Shown here: positions 29,463-41,435 of the stretch, in pieces
Layout: each line of letters opens with the position of its first letter
Numbering within the stretch: the stretch's first letter is position 1
DNA from: Kangiella koreensis DSM 16069
GTDB lineage: Bacteria; Pseudomonadota; Gammaproteobacteria; Enterobacterales; Kangiellaceae
NCBI RefSeq assembly: GCF_000024085.1
Contig: NC_013166.1
Coordinates: 124,001 to 188,000 of the forward strand
Direction of reading: 5' to 3'
Length of the DNA stretch: 64,000 bases
The notes under the pieces: generated by a model
Told to the model about the DNA's origin: nothing
What the model saw: only the letters and a program-made list of their open reading frames with translations
Database searches by the model: none
Position numbers and translations under genes: made by a program

Positions 29463-30140
29463 ATGCAAGATATCGTTATTGCCCCCTCTATTTTATCCGC
29501 TGATTTTGCTCGCCTAGGTGAAGAAGTCGACAATGTTCTTAAAGCTGGAGCCGACTGGGTGCACTTTGATGTAATGGATAATCATTATGTGCCTAATCTA
29601 ACCATAGGACCTATGGTTTGCGAAGCACTCAGAAATCATGGCATTAAAGCGCCTATTGATGTGCATCTAATGGTCGAGCCGGTGGACAGAATTATCCCTG
29701 ATTTTGCAAAAGCTGGTGCTAGCTATATCACGTTTCATCCCGAGGCCTCTAAGCATGTGGACCGCACCATTGGTTTGATTAAAGAGCAGGGCTGCAAAGC
29801 TGGTATCGTGCTTAATCCAGCAACGCCATTAAGCGTCTTAGATTATGTGATCGAAAAGCTGGATATGGTGTTATTGATGTCTGTTAATCCAGGTTTTGGT
29901 GGGCAAAGTTTTATTCCTCATACCTTGCAAAAGTGCCAACAGGTGCGTCGCCTAATTGACGAGCGAGGCTTGGATATTCGTTTGGAGATAGATGGCGGTG
30001 TAAAGGTTGATAATATTGAGGAAATCGCAGCCTGTGGAGCAGATACTTTTGTGGCGGGCTCTGCGGTGTTCAATGCGGATGATTACGGTAAAGTAATTCA
30101 CACCATGAAAGAGAACGCAGCGAAAGGTCGTCTTGGCTAG
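29463..30140 (+). CDS. rpe: Ribulose-phosphate 3-epimerase
   Basis: Rpe interconverts ribulose 5-phosphate and xylulose 5-phosphate in the pentose phosphate pathway. The protein has [68 protein letters not shown] and [11 protein letters not shown], with the metal-binding His and Asp residues. Starting at ATG 29463 gives 225 residues, equal to E. coli Rpe. In-frame starts at 29424 and 29433 would add 10-13 residues and cannot be excluded. Confidence 0.95.
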   Translation: MQDIVIAPSILSADFARLGEEVDNVLKAGADWVHFDVMDNHYVPNLTIGPMVCEALRNHGIKAPIDVHLMVEPVDRIIPDFAKAGASYITFHPEASKHVDRTIGLIKEQGCKAGIVLNPATPLSVLDYVIEKLDMVLLMSVNPGFGGQSFIPHTLQKCQQVRRLIDERGLDIRLEIDGGVKVDNIEEIAACGADTFVAGSAVFNADDYGKVIHTMKENAAKGRLG

Positions 30141-30193
30141 TTCTCGATAAATCGTTATTTGAAAGATAAACGTCAGCTTGTTAGGTTGAGTCT

Positions 30194-31054
30194 ATGAGAA
30201 AAGTTTGGTGGGTCTTAGTAACCTTAGTTGTCGCAGCCTTTATTGGCCACTATATTACTGATCAAGCTGCGATTGATCAGTGTCTCGATTCCGGGGGCAG
30301 TTACTTTTATGATCAGCATTATTGCTCAGAGACTGAAAGTTATACCGGTTCAACCAACTATATTGCCAATCATCTAGGCTTTATCATCCTGTTAATTTTA
30401 AGCATTGTGTTTGCGGTTGGTGCCTATTTTATCAAAGCACCGAAGCCAATGGTCGGTAAACACAAGCGCTTATTGATGATCGATAACTATGACTCCTTCA
30501 CCTATAACCTGGTGCAATATTTTGCCGATTTAGGCTTGGATGTTCTGGTTAAACGCAACGATGAGCTGACGGTGAAAGAAGCAAAGGAAATCAATCCAGA
30601 CTATATCGTAATCTCTCCTGGCCCAGCGACACCGAATGAGTCGGGTATCTCTTTAGCGGTCATTGAAGAGCTGGCGCATGATTACCCTATACTCGGTGTT
30701 TGTTTAGGGCATCAGGCCATGGCCCAGGTATTTGGCGGAAAGATTGTTCGTGCAAAACAAGTCATGCACGGCAAGACCTCTGAAATTCATCATACTGATA
30801 AGGGCGTGTTCAAAGACCTGCCTAATCCTCTTGAGGCAACTCGCTATCACTCATTGATTGTTGATAACAAAAGTCTGCCAAAAGAATTCGAAGTGACCGC
30901 TTGGACTGAAGATGAAGAAGGTGAGCTTGAATACATCATGGGCATTAAACACCGCAGCCTGAAACTCGAAGGCGTGCAATTCCATCCAGAATCCATCATG
31001 AGTCAGCACGGCCATCAGATGCTGAAGAATTTTATAGTGGAATATCGCGACTAA
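30194..31054 (+). CDS. Class I glutamine amidotransferase (TrpG/PabA-like) fused to an N-terminal membrane domain
   Basis: This is a continuous 286-residue frame. Residues 4-20 and about 60-80 are hydrophobic membrane segments around a loop with Cys30 and Cys44 ([15 protein letters not shown]). Residues 92-286 form a complete amidotransferase: [31 protein letters not shown] (nucleophile Cys170), and [10 protein letters not shown] (His264, Glu266). The second half would supply ammonia to anthranilate or aminodeoxychorismate synthase; no trpE or pabB is adjacent. An internal start (Met86 or Met95) could give a soluble TrpG/PabA, but neither has a clear ribosome site. TrpG and PabA cannot be told apart here. 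Confidence 0.85.
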   Translation: MRKVWWVLVTLVVAAFIGHYITDQAAIDQCLDSGGSYFYDQHYCSETESYTGSTNYIANHLGFIILLILSIVFAVGAYFIKAPKPMVGKHKRLLMIDNYDSFTYNLVQYFADLGLDVLVKRNDELTVKEAKEINPDYIVISPGPATPNESGISLAVIEELAHDYPILGVCLGHQAMAQVFGGKIVRAKQVMHGKTSEIHHTDKGVFKDLPNPLEATRYHSLIVDNKSLPKEFEVTAWTEDEEGELEYIMGIKHRSLKLEGVQFHPESIMSQHGHQMLKNFIVEYRD

Positions 31055-31078
31055 TTATCAGAAAAAAACCGACCCAAC

Positions 31079-31109
31079 AAAAAAGCCATGTGTTTCCACA
31101 TGGCTTTTT
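31079..31109. terminator. Bidirectional terminator between the amidotransferase gene and crp
   Basis: GCCATGTG (31085-31092) pairs perfectly with CACATGGC (31097-31104) around a TTTC loop. Runs of A and T flank it on both sides, so it can end both convergent transcripts. Confidence 0.85.
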
Positions 31110-31130
31110 CATATCAACTGACTAATAAAA

Positions 31131-31766
31131 CTAGCGCGCTCCGAAGATCACCATAGTCTTACCTTTAACGTGAATATGACCTTGTTCTTCGAGAGCTTTT
31201 AATACTCGGCCAACCATTTCACGCGAACAACCTACAATGCGACTTAATTCCTGACGGGTCACTTTAATCTGCATACCGTCTGGGTGAGTCATAGCATCTG
31301 GCTCTTTCGCTAACTCAAGCAAGGCATGAGCGACGCGACCGGTGACATCAAGGAAAGCCAAATCGCCCACTTTACGGCTGGTTTTACGCAGACGCGTTGC
31401 TAACTGGGTTGCCAGGCGGAATAGAACGTCTGGGTTTTCGCGAGTTAACTGGCGGTATTTATCGTAGCTAAGTTCAGCCACTTCGCATTCTGATTTAGTA
31501 CGAACCCAGGCGGTGCGATCATGGTCATCAGTGAACAGGCCCATTTCGCCGAAGAAATCACCAGGGTTGAGGTAAGCAAGTACTAGCTCACGACCTTCAT
31601 CGTCTTCGATCAACACCGTTACAGAGCCTTCAAGCAGGAAATATAGTGTGTTTGACGAATCGCCGGCATAAATCAGGGTACTTTTCGCTGGGAAGCGACG
31701 TCTTTGACAATGATTCAGGAACCATTGAATGGTCTCGTCTTGTGCCAAATGATAAGGTAACGCCAT
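31131..31766 (-). CDS. crp: cAMP-responsive regulator Crp/Vfr
   Basis: This 211-residue protein matches Crp along its length. The cAMP pocket shows [12 protein letters not shown] and [18 protein letters not shown], and the HTH is [27 protein letters not shown], nearly the same as the E. coli recognition helix. It should bind TGTGA-N6-TCACA sites as a cAMP-bound dimer. The divergent gene encodes an OsmC-family protein, the same neighbour (yhfA) as in E. coli. No FNR-type cysteines are present. Confidence 0.95.
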   Translation of the reverse strand: MALPYHLAQDETIQWFLNHCQRRRFPAKSTLIYAGDSSNTLYFLLEGSVTVLIEDDEGRELVLAYLNPGDFFGEMGLFTDDHDRTAWVRTKSECEVAELSYDKYRQLTRENPDVLFRLATQLATRLRKTSRKVGDLAFLDVTGRVAHALLELAKEPDAMTHPDGMQIKVTRQELSRIVGCSREMVGRVLKALEEQGHIHVKGKTMVIFGAR

Positions 31767-31894
31767 GAAGTCGTCCTATTTTATTGTAATCTAATGAAAA
31801 TATAGCATGAAATCTTAGTCATGTACCCCTTCAAAATCAAATTTGTTGTGGCACTATATAGCCCCTGAATTATACAACTGAGTCACAAAACACC

Positions 31895-32293
31895 ATGAAA
31901 GTAAGCTTAGACTGGGTCGGCGACCTTAATTTCGTCGGAAAGAACAGCAAACGCCAACGCGTAATGTTTGGCGGGGAGGGCGATTATGTTTCGCCAATGG
32001 AGAATTTATTGATGTCAGCGGGTGCTTGCGCGTCGATTGATGTAGTCATGATCCTCGAAAAAGCACGCCAGAATATCACTGGTTGTCATTGCGAAATCGA
32101 AGCTGATCGTGCAGATGAACCACCGCGTCGGTTTACCGGCATCAAATTCCACTTTGTGGTCAACGGCAAAGATTTATCGACCAAGCATGTGCAAAAAGCT
32201 ATCGATCTGTCTGTTGAGAAATACTGTTCGGTGATGCACTCACTGGATCCTAATATGCCGATCAAAACGTCATTCGATATTGTTCCAGTATAG
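31895..32293 (+). CDS. OsmC family protein (YhfA-like)
   Basis: This 132-residue protein has the OsmC/Ohr-like pattern: SPMENLLMSAGACASIDVVMIL, and VEKYCSVMHSLD near the C-terminus with the paired-cysteine arrangement (about residues 47 and 111). OsmC-type proteins reduce organic peroxides; the YhfA subgroup has no proven substrate. It is divergent from crp, as yhfA is in E. coli, which supports the subgroup. A VOC gene follows 20 bases later. Confidence 0.85.
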   Translation: MKVSLDWVGDLNFVGKNSKRQRVMFGGEGDYVSPMENLLMSAGACASIDVVMILEKARQNITGCHCEIEADRADEPPRRFTGIKFHFVVNGKDLSTKHVQKAIDLSVEKYCSVMHSLDPNMPIKTSFDIVPV

Positions 32294-32313
32294 AGAAAGT
32301 CTAGGATAACGCC

Positions 32314-32715
32314 ATGAAACGACCAGCAGAACATTTAGGAATGCGCCATCTGGCGCTATTCGTCGACAAGTTTGAAGAAACCGAAAAGTTTTATACCGAC
32401 CTCATCGGCATGGAAGTGGAATGGCGACCGGATGAAGATAATGTATATTTATCTTCAAAAGGACACGACAACCTTGCACTTCACCGCAAGCAACCAGGCC
32501 TCGACATCAGTGGCGGGCAAAAACTGGATCACTTGGGCTTCATCATGAAAACCGCAGATGATACCTACGATTGGTATGAGTTTCTAAAAGGACATGGGGT
32601 GCAAATGTTCACCGAACCGAAGCTTCATCGAGATGGCGCGACTAGCTTCTATTGCGCCGATCCAGATGGCAATCGGGTGCAGATGATCCATCACCCACCC
32701 ATCTCTAGCTCTTAA
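32314..32715 (+). CDS. VOC (glyoxalase/bleomycin-resistance fold) protein
   Basis: This 133-residue protein has the paired beta-alpha-beta modules of the vicinal oxygen chelate superfamily: MRHLALFVDKFEETEKFYTDLIGMEVEW in the first half, and LDHLGFIMKTADD...YCADPDGNRVQMIHH in the second. Candidate metal ligands are His residues near 12 and 74 and a late acidic residue. Without closer relatives the substrate cannot be named. It is 20 bases downstream of the OsmC-family gene. Confidence 0.8.
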   Translation: MKRPAEHLGMRHLALFVDKFEETEKFYTDLIGMEVEWRPDEDNVYLSSKGHDNLALHRKQPGLDISGGQKLDHLGFIMKTADDTYDWYEFLKGHGVQMFTEPKLHRDGATSFYCADPDGNRVQMIHHPPISSS

Positions 32716-32755
32716 TCGTCGGTGAGGTGAGGCTAAGCTAAGACTTTAGAGAGAT

Positions 32756-32799
32756 AGCAAGCCCCGAAAGAGAAGAAACATTTTCAGGGTTTGCTTTTT
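32756..32799 (+). terminator. Intrinsic terminator of the OsmC-VOC transcript
   Basis: GCAAGCCCCGAAA (32757-32769) pairs with TTTTCAGGGTTTGC (32781-32794) with one G-T pair and one mismatch, and a T run follows. It lies about 40 bases after the VOC stop and just before the convergent DUF2339 gene. Confidence 0.75.
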
Positions 32800-32806
32800 A
32801 AATCTT

Positions 32807-35431
32807 TTAATTACTATGCTCGGAAGCCTGCTTCGCAACTCTTTGGTGCAACCAGGCTAGAGCGAGTAGCGAGAGGCCCAGCCCCATAAAAGAGGCGACG
32901 CGCCATAAACCATCCAGCCCCGCCATATCCACCAGAAATATCTTTCCAATAACAAAAACTAACAACCCCATGCCAGCTCTGTAGAGTTCTTTATTACTCC
33001 AATGAGTGCCAAACAATACCGCTGGAATAGACAGCAGTAGCCAAACGATTGAGTAGGTATAAATTTCACCATCGCCAGTCGAGCGATTTAATGCCAAAGA
33101 ACTGCCCTGCCATAATTGTCGGATTTCTAATGTAACGAACAACAAGGTGGCAAAGCCAGCAACTCTAAGTGCCATTTTTTTGAAGTTGGGACTGTGAAAG
33201 CGAGCTATAAGTAACGCCAACGCGATTGGCGCACCATAGGCCAGCAGAAGTATGTTGAAAATCGGTAAGCCGGAAATGGATTCACCGCTCCACCAAGGAT
33301 TTTTGATAACAACACAAATAGCGTAGCTGGCTGCCGCCATGAAAAGTAGTAACTTCGAGCAGATGCGATAGAAGTTGCCAAGGGTATTGCTCAGTGTGGC
33401 ACGATGATAATAAATCAATGACAAGGCAGCCCACAATGACGTATTGATAGCAGCTTCCACCAAGCTGTATTCAGAGACGAATATTTGGCCATCATACAAC
33501 CAATAGCGAAGTTCAGTTCCAATGGCGAGTATTAGAAGGTGTAGAGTAGCGGCTTCAAGCCAGCGCTTAAGGGGGCTTTCAGGAGCGCATAAGCGACTAG
33601 CCAAATACGCAAATAGTGTGGAGCCACCATAGGTATAAAGTGACCAGTGCACATCGGTTGGGTAGTCTGCCAGCCAGGGGTTCAAGGTTAGCCGAATGAC
33701 CACAAGGGAAAGAACGGCCTTGAGTAGTAACTCTAACCATGGGAAATGATAGCGTTTGATTAACCAGGTAAATGTTAATAGTTGCGCTGCTAACGCCAGA
33801 GATAGCAAAGCTTCACGGAAGAACAGCACGGCAGCCAGAGAATAAGCAAAATGTGCCGACAAGGTAAGCCACAAAGCGACTTGGTCCTGTTTATTTCGTT
33901 GCAATCGCAAACCAGCGACAAGGGCATAGATTAAGCCAAGTAATAGAGTGAACACGCTCCAGAGCAGGGATGGTGTATGGCCATGAACCTGTAAATAACA
34001 AAGCGAAATCCAAACCAAAGGTGCTATTAAGGCTAATGAGGCGCGGCTATGGCTGAAGCCTCGCGCGTACCATTGCCATGCAGATAGCCCCGAATAGGTC
34101 AGTGTCATGGCACTGGCGAACATAAGGAACTGCTCTTTGAGCGCATCCGGTAAGAGTTGGAATTGGTAGCCATTGCTACCGGCAACAGGCTCAAATCCAA
34201 TCGCAAACCAGACCAGCCACTGAACAATCAATGCAGCCCAAGGTAGCAGGGAGAGACTTTGTCGACCAAAGCTTGCTAGAAAAACAACAACAATGAAAGG
34301 AGTGGATAAAGCAAAGGACATTGCTCCCTCTCCTTGTCTTAGCATCGAAATGCCCCATGCCAAAGTAATTAACAGCACCACCAGCTGATGCATTGAGGTG
34401 GGTTGATTGGCGATACTGAATGTGTTGTTGTCAGCTTGAGAAGCCGACTCGGTTTGCTTGTTTGATAGCAACCAGTCAAAGCGCGGAATGGCTAATATTC
34501 CCCACGCCAATAGAGCTAGATAGAACCCTTGAAAAGAGTCGGCCTGATTTGTGGAGAGAGAGATAAGCCACCAGCCTAGCGAACCGGCAACCAGACTCCA
34601 CCACAGCCATTCTCGAAATACATAACGAACCAGCAGAAGTGCGGAGCCGGTGATAATTAGCGAGTAAACCAAAGCGGCTATCATGTTACCACTGTTGGTG
34701 TTTACCAATATGGGCACGATGTAAGCACCAATCAAACCCATAATGGCTAATACTGGACCATGTAACAGTGACAGACCCATGGTTAGTAAGGACACAATAG
34801 CGAGCAAGACGAAAACCCAGCTGGGCTGCATCAGTTCATAGATGTGCAGGGCGGCCAGCAAAGCGGCATAGAGTGTAATACTTGCGCCGCCCGCCAAAGA
34901 TGCAAATACCGGATCGCTACCTTTATTGCGTCGACGTAGCCACTCAGCTACCGCATGAAATGTTAGCCCAATAACGATGGCTAATGTTATTTGTGTTTTC
35001 GGACCCAATAAGCCAGCGCTGATGCTGTATTTAACTAAAAAGATTCCCGCTAGTCCGACAGACATGCCTCCCAGCCAGATCATCCAGTTATCGATTAAGT
35101 GGTCGAGCCAACCTGGACTCTCTATCTTTGTCGAAGTAGAGGCCGGAGATGGTCGAGGGGAGTTTATGGGTTTTTGCGGAGTCGGAGCCTTTACTCGAGA
35201 AGGTTCTGCAGGCTGTTCTGGTTGTTTTTCTGATGCAGGAGCTTTAACTTCAGCAACTGATTGTGCTGGCGCTTGTCTGTCGTTGGCAGACTTTAACTGC
35301 TTCAGCTCATGAGATAGTCGTTGATGAGCTTCATTAAGTTTGTTGATACGGAAAAAAGAAACAAAGCCTAATATCCCTCCGATAAATGCTACCAACAGCA
35401 TTAATATCACTAACATTATAAGTGACTCCAT
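32807..35431 (-). CDS. DUF2339 family large membrane protein
   Basis: This 874-residue protein has an N-terminal anchor (residues about 5-27), a coiled/charged stretch and a Pro/Ala-rich linker (about 35-105). About twenty or more membrane segments fill the rest, starting with GWLDHLIDNWMIWLGGMSVGLAGIFLVKYSI, the DUF2339 hallmark. The function is unknown; relatives are large polytopic inner-membrane proteins. It is divergent from katG across a 392-base region. Confidence 0.85.
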   Translation of the reverse strand: MESLIMLVILMLLVAFIGGILGFVSFFRINKLNEAHQRLSHELKQLKSANDRQAPAQSVAEVKAPASEKQPEQPAEPSRVKAPTPQKPINSPRPSPASTSTKIESPGWLDHLIDNWMIWLGGMSVGLAGIFLVKYSISAGLLGPKTQITLAIVIGLTFHAVAEWLRRRNKGSDPVFASLAGGASITLYAALLAALHIYELMQPSWVFVLLAIVSLLTMGLSLLHGPVLAIMGLIGAYIVPILVNTNSGNMIAALVYSLIITGSALLLVRYVFREWLWWSLVAGSLGWWLISLSTNQADSFQGFYLALLAWGILAIPRFDWLLSNKQTESASQADNNTFSIANQPTSMHQLVVLLITLAWGISMLRQGEGAMSFALSTPFIVVVFLASFGRQSLSLLPWAALIVQWLVWFAIGFEPVAGSNGYQFQLLPDALKEQFLMFASAMTLTYSGLSAWQWYARGFSHSRASLALIAPLVWISLCYLQVHGHTPSLLWSVFTLLLGLIYALVAGLRLQRNKQDQVALWLTLSAHFAYSLAAVLFFREALLSLALAAQLLTFTWLIKRYHFPWLELLLKAVLSLVVIRLTLNPWLADYPTDVHWSLYTYGGSTLFAYLASRLCAPESPLKRWLEAATLHLLILAIGTELRYWLYDGQIFVSEYSLVEAAINTSLWAALSLIYYHRATLSNTLGNFYRICSKLLLFMAAASYAICVVIKNPWWSGESISGLPIFNILLLAYGAPIALALLIARFHSPNFKKMALRVAGFATLLFVTLEIRQLWQGSSLALNRSTGDGEIYTYSIVWLLLSIPAVLFGTHWSNKELYRAGMGLLVFVIGKIFLVDMAGLDGLWRVASFMGLGLSLLALAWLHQRVAKQASEHSN

Positions 35432-35582
35432 AATGTAACTCCCAATTCCCTATAACTGTTATGGATTTATTTGATAGCCCAAAATATATCAGTTTAGCGG
35501 TCAAGCAAACAGCTAATTGATTGAAATATAGAATAAATCAAAGTTTGTTCTGAAAATTACGTGTTGTAGCATCAGGTTTTAC

Positions 35583-35616
35583 GAGGAGAGGATTGAATTT
35601 AGCAGAGGAGAGGATT
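35583..35616. repeat. 12-bp direct repeat spaced by two helical turns
   Basis: GAGGAGAGGATT occurs at 35583-35594 and again at 35605-35616, a period of 22 bp. The period puts both copies on the same face of the helix, which suits a regulator that binds direct repeats. The sequence is purine-rich and could also be simple repetition. It lies about 150 bases upstream of the DUF2339 start and 210 bases upstream of katG. Confidence 0.5.
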
Positions 35617-35716
35617 ACCCTATTTTTTATAAGGATATATTCTGTCCAGGATGCCTGTCTGGAAGAGCTAGGGGTAGCCAATCTCCAACGCATAATCTAT
35701 GCATATCTGACTTCTT

Positions 35717-38055
<2,339 letters not shown>

Positions 38056-38085
38056 TTACTAAGCGGCAATAAAACTGTAAGCTAA

Positions 38086-38112
38086 GAAGCCACCTGCGGG
38101 TGGTTTCTTTTT
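38086..38112 (+). terminator. Intrinsic terminator between katG and the cytochrome gene
   Basis: GAAGCCACC (38086-38094) pairs with GGTGGTTTC (38099-38107) around a 4-base loop, followed by five T. It lies 30 bases after the katG stop, so the cytochrome gene downstream may need its own promoter or read-through. Confidence 0.8.
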
Positions 38113-38143
38113 ATGTTGTCATAAAGCATTCTACGAAGGGTAT

Positions 38144-38584
38144 ATGAAAATAATACTGTTATTAACGTTATTCTCAGTTTTGACTGGCTGCACCTTATCA
38201 GCTAACCAAACAGTGGAAGAATCGAAACAAAAACAGAATCAAGAAGTGGTTGCTGAAAATTCTGTATCCAAAGAACTGATCACTCAGGGCGCAAAATATT
38301 TTCGCTTTCGTTGTGGCGGTTGCCACGAAATGAGTACTGAAAAAGGTTCAAGCTTTGGACCGCACCTTGAGGGTATTATTGGGCGAAAAGTTGGGGCTGT
38401 AGAAGGTTATGATTATTCAAACGCATTAAAAGAAGCTGACTTTGTGTGGACTGAAGAAGTGATGGCTAACTGGTTGGCAAAGCCTGAATCATTACTGCCG
38501 GGTATGTGCATGACCTTTAAAGGTGTGCCAGACGAAGACGTGCGCAGGGCAATGATAGCTTTTATGAAAGAGCCAGGCTTATAA
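38144..38584 (+). CDS. Lipoprotein c-type cytochrome
   Basis: This 146-residue protein has a lipoprotein signal with lipobox LTGC (Cys16), so it is anchored in a membrane facing the periplasm. A class I cytochrome c domain follows: heme site CGGCH (Cys57, Cys60, His61), and a late GMCMTFKG that probably supplies the axial methionine (near residue 121-124). It lies just downstream of an exported catalase-peroxidase and could feed electrons to it, by analogy with cytochrome c peroxidase systems. That partnership is inferred only from gene order. Confidence 0.85.
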   Translation: MKIILLLTLFSVLTGCTLSANQTVEESKQKQNQEVVAENSVSKELITQGAKYFRFRCGGCHEMSTEKGSSFGPHLEGIIGRKVGAVEGYDYSNALKEADFVWTEEVMANWLAKPESLLPGMCMTFKGVPDEDVRRAMIAFMKEPGL

Positions 38585-38675
38585 GAATAAGTGGTATTAG
38601 GAAGGCAATAAGAAATGTGGTCTGAGCGTTATCGATTATATAAATAACGCTCATTGAAAGTGATTGGCTAATAAA

Positions 38676-39095
38676 TTAACAGTCGCCAATACGTTCAGAA
38701 GTCCATCGCATATTAATTTCCATCTGCATACCTTGCATCGACATATTCATATCCATGGTGCCATGCCCGGTATCATCTTCTGCTGTATATTCTCCATTAA
38801 CAGTCACTTCATTACCTTCAGCACTACAGGCCATGCCAAAAGTTAAGGTGTTGCCTGAAATGTCATTTCTAATAACTTCACACTCACCTAATTCTTCGGT
38901 CATTTCTTCTGGATTAAATGAGGTCTCGGTAACGCACTCTTCCGTGGTTGAAGTTTGTGTTTGATCAAGTAAGGAGTTGCTGGTTGTTGTAGTTGTTTTC
39001 CAAAGGCCTGGGTTGATGGATAACTCCGATGCTTGCGCAGAGGAAAAAGAAAGGGCTGTAAAAGCGATAAGAGAAAGAGAAAATATTTTAAACAT
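38676..39095 (-). CDS. DUF3617 family exported protein
   Basis: This 139-residue protein has a Sec signal peptide (MFKIFSLSLIAFTALSFSSAQA, cut near residue 22). INPGLWKTTTTTSN...ECVTE follows, with spaced cysteines, the pattern of DUF3617 (GLWE...C). The C-terminus is methionine-rich (MDMNMSMQGMQMEINM), which may bind a soft metal such as copper, though that is speculation. The family function is unknown. Confidence 0.75.
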   Translation of the reverse strand: MFKIFSLSLIAFTALSFSSAQASELSINPGLWKTTTTTSNSLLDQTQTSTTEECVTETSFNPEEMTEELGECEVIRNDISGNTLTFGMACSAEGNEVTVNGEYTAEDDTGHGTMDMNMSMQGMQMEINMRWTSERIGDC

Positions 39096-39209
39096 AATGA
39101 TGTCCCTATAATGAATAAGTAAGAAAGCTTAAAGGCAATGATTAGAGAAATCCAGTTGTAAGGGGCTACCCATAGAAAATTTTACAAAAAGATTTCTGTA
39201 AAAAGTCAG

Positions 39210-40004
39210 CTAGAGAGATATCAAACTAGTATCAGGATATTTGCCGGTCCACAAGCCAAAAGCTTCTGCACCTTGCTCAATCAACATGCCCAGACCATCA
39301 AATTGTAGAGCGGTGTAATCTTTAGCGGCAGTTAAAAAGGTTTCAGCTTTAGCGCCATAATTTAAGTCATAAGCTACCGCGGTATTGTCAAATTTAATCT
39401 GCGGCAAAAACTGTTCCGCATTAAAACTGACAGAGTTAACCACTAGATCCACAGCGATATCATTGGTGTAAAGTTGAATCGGACCAAGATGATTTAATGC
39501 CTCGGCCATGGCCTGTGCTTTAGATTGAGTACGATTTATTAAGTAGACTTCGAAACCATCAAGTAATAGTGCCTGAGCAATGCAACGGGCAACACCACCA
39601 GCACCCAGCAACACCGCACGCTTATTCTGAAAGTCGAGTTCTTTATGGTGCAAGTCTTTAACAAAGCCAATGCCATCTGTGCTGTCGCCTAATATTCCTT
39701 CCTTGGTTTTGACCAAGGTATTGACGCTTTGCGAATCCTTAGCGCGTTGCGTAATAATGGTCGCGTAATCAAGCGCCTGTTGTTTGAAAGGCGCGGTAAC
39801 ATTAAGACCATAACCGCCACTCTGGAAAAAATCGTTCAGAACACGGTTAAAGCCTTTAGCTGTCGGACAGATTTTCCCATACTGAATATCAATGCCAAAC
39901 TGCTGTGCGAATTGCTGGTGCAGCTGCGGCGACATGCTGTGTGAAATTGGATTGCCCACAACACCAAGTCGTAATGGTTGGTTAGGCTCGATAATGCTAC
40001 TCAT
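39210..40004 (-). CDS. aroE: Shikimate dehydrogenase
   Basis: AroE reduces 3-dehydroshikimate to shikimate with NADPH in aromatic synthesis. This 264-residue protein has LGVVGNPISHSMSPQLHQQFA, the catalytic lysine in NVTAPFKQQA (about residue 70), DSTDGIGFVKDL, the NADP loop GAGGVARCIAQAL with NRT, and a C-terminal GMLIEQGAEAFGLWTG. It starts 11 bases downstream of the antiporter stop on the same strand. Confidence 0.95.
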   Translation of the reverse strand: MSSIIEPNQPLRLGVVGNPISHSMSPQLHQQFAQQFGIDIQYGKICPTAKGFNRVLNDFFQSGGYGLNVTAPFKQQALDYATIITQRAKDSQSVNTLVKTKEGILGDSTDGIGFVKDLHHKELDFQNKRAVLLGAGGVARCIAQALLLDGFEVYLINRTQSKAQAMAEALNHLGPIQLYTNDIAVDLVVNSVSFNAEQFLPQIKFDNTAVAYDLNYGAKAETFLTAAKDYTALQFDGLGMLIEQGAEAFGLWTGKYPDTSLISL

Positions 40005-40015
40005 ATAATAGAACC

Positions 40016-41368
40016 TTAACCGATCAAACCAAAAATAATATACAACACGATACTAATTCCGCCTGCAAACAGTGCATAAGGTAATTGAGTTTTAACGTGA
40101 TCCAGAAGATCGCAACCCGCAGCCAATGACGAAATTACCGTGGTGTCAGAAATCGGCGAAGCATGATCGCCGAATACGCTACCGCCTAAAACCGCAGCTA
40201 ACACCAGACTTGGTGAAATACCTAAACTGACCGCTAAAGGAATAGCGATTGGAATCAGGATGCCGAAAGTACCCCATGAGGTTCCAGTGGTGAAAGAAAT
40301 AAAACCAGCCAACACAAAAATCAGTGCTGGAATAATCCACAAAGGCAGAAACTCACCGACGGCGCCCGCGACAAATTCACCGGTTTTTAAATCGGTCATC
40401 GAATCCGATAGCGCGAAAGCAAGCAATACTAGCGTGACCAAAGGCAACAGATGACCAAGTCCCTTGAATGATTCTTCCATCAGTTCTTTAGTTTTGCGTT
40501 TGGCATCAAAGCGTAACAAACCGAAAATCAAGAGGGTTGAAAGGATCACTGACCACAGAACTGACTCGGAGCCTGAACCCTGGCGCAAATCGCCATCGCC
40601 AGTGATATACATAAACACTAGAATGCTGATCACCATAAAGGAAAGCGGCCAAAGCATATACCGTTTCTTGGTGGCTGGTGGTAAGGGCTCGCTGGGCACT
40701 TCTAATGCTTTCGATTCCTCAGCTTTTAGCGGGCCATAAACCTTGCCCGTGTAAACCGTATAAAAGACTATCAGCAAAGTAACGATGGCATAAAAGTTTA
40801 AGCCAATACTGGTCACCAACACGCCAGTTGGATTAGCAACGCCGGTTTTTTCAACATGACCGAGAATGGCTGCGCCCCATCCGTTTAGAAGAATCAGAAC
40901 GCTGATTGGCGCACAGGTAGAATCGATAATATACGCCAATCGGGCACGGCTCATCTTGAATTTGTCGAATAAAGCCTGCGATGATAGGCCGGCGGTTAAC
41001 ACACTCATATTAGTATCGATAAAGATGCTGCTTCCGAGAATAGTTGGAAGCATGCCTGCTCGGCGTTGATTGTGAACATATTCTTTGCGCGTCAGCCAAT
41101 TGACCAATGCCGAAACGCCGCCAGAAATCTTAATTAGTTGAATCAGGGCGCCAATCAAAAGGCTAAACATCAAAATCCGCGTGTTATACGCGCTCGAAAA
41201 GACGCTGACTAAACGGTCAACGGTATCGGTGAACGCATGGATAGGATTACCACCAACCAGAATCAGCTCAGCAGTGAAAATCGCCATCAACAGAGCGATG
41301 ATGACTTGGCGTTTCCAGACAGCGATTAAAATCGCTACAATGGGCGGTAGGATGCTTAACCAGGACAT
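40016..41368 (-). CDS. NhaC-family Na+/H+ antiporter-like membrane protein
   Basis: This 450-residue polytopic protein has about twelve membrane segments. Family motifs include LGSSIFIDTNMSVLTAG, IDSTCAPISVLILLNGWGAAI, SFTTGTSWGTFGILIPIAIPLA and FGDHASPISDTTVISSLAAGCDLLDH. The family exchanges sodium for protons or carries organic substrates (for example malate/lactate), and the substrate cannot be fixed by eye. ATG 41368 gives a typical N-terminus; an in-frame TTG at 41419 adds 17 polar residues. It lies 11 bases upstream of aroE. Confidence 0.8.
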   Translation of the reverse strand: MSWLSILPPIVAILIAVWKRQVIIALLMAIFTAELILVGGNPIHAFTDTVDRLVSVFSSAYNTRILMFSLLIGALIQLIKISGGVSALVNWLTRKEYVHNQRRAGMLPTILGSSIFIDTNMSVLTAGLSSQALFDKFKMSRARLAYIIDSTCAPISVLILLNGWGAAILGHVEKTGVANPTGVLVTSIGLNFYAIVTLLIVFYTVYTGKVYGPLKAEESKALEVPSEPLPPATKKRYMLWPLSFMVISILVFMYITGDGDLRQGSGSESVLWSVILSTLLIFGLLRFDAKRKTKELMEESFKGLGHLLPLVTLVLLAFALSDSMTDLKTGEFVAGAVGEFLPLWIIPALIFVLAGFISFTTGTSWGTFGILIPIAIPLAVSLGISPSLVLAAVLGGSVFGDHASPISDTTVISSLAAGCDLLDHVKTQLPYALFAGGISIVLYIIFGLIG

Positions 41369-41435
41369 AAAGGTAATGGTTTTGTTATTCGAGTTTTCCG
41401 TCAAAGCACCATATAGCAATCATCAGGTAAATTCA

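Noticed and set aside
31767..31894. Crp binding site in the divergent crp/OsmC-family region
   Set aside because: Only a right half-site (GTCACA) near 31881 was found; no TGTGA partner at the proper distance.
41181..41435. Long plus-strand frame upstream of the zinc-ribbon protein
   Set aside because: It is antisense to the NhaC-type antiporter gene and composed of untypical sequence; ATG 41436 gives the normal YheV-like length.
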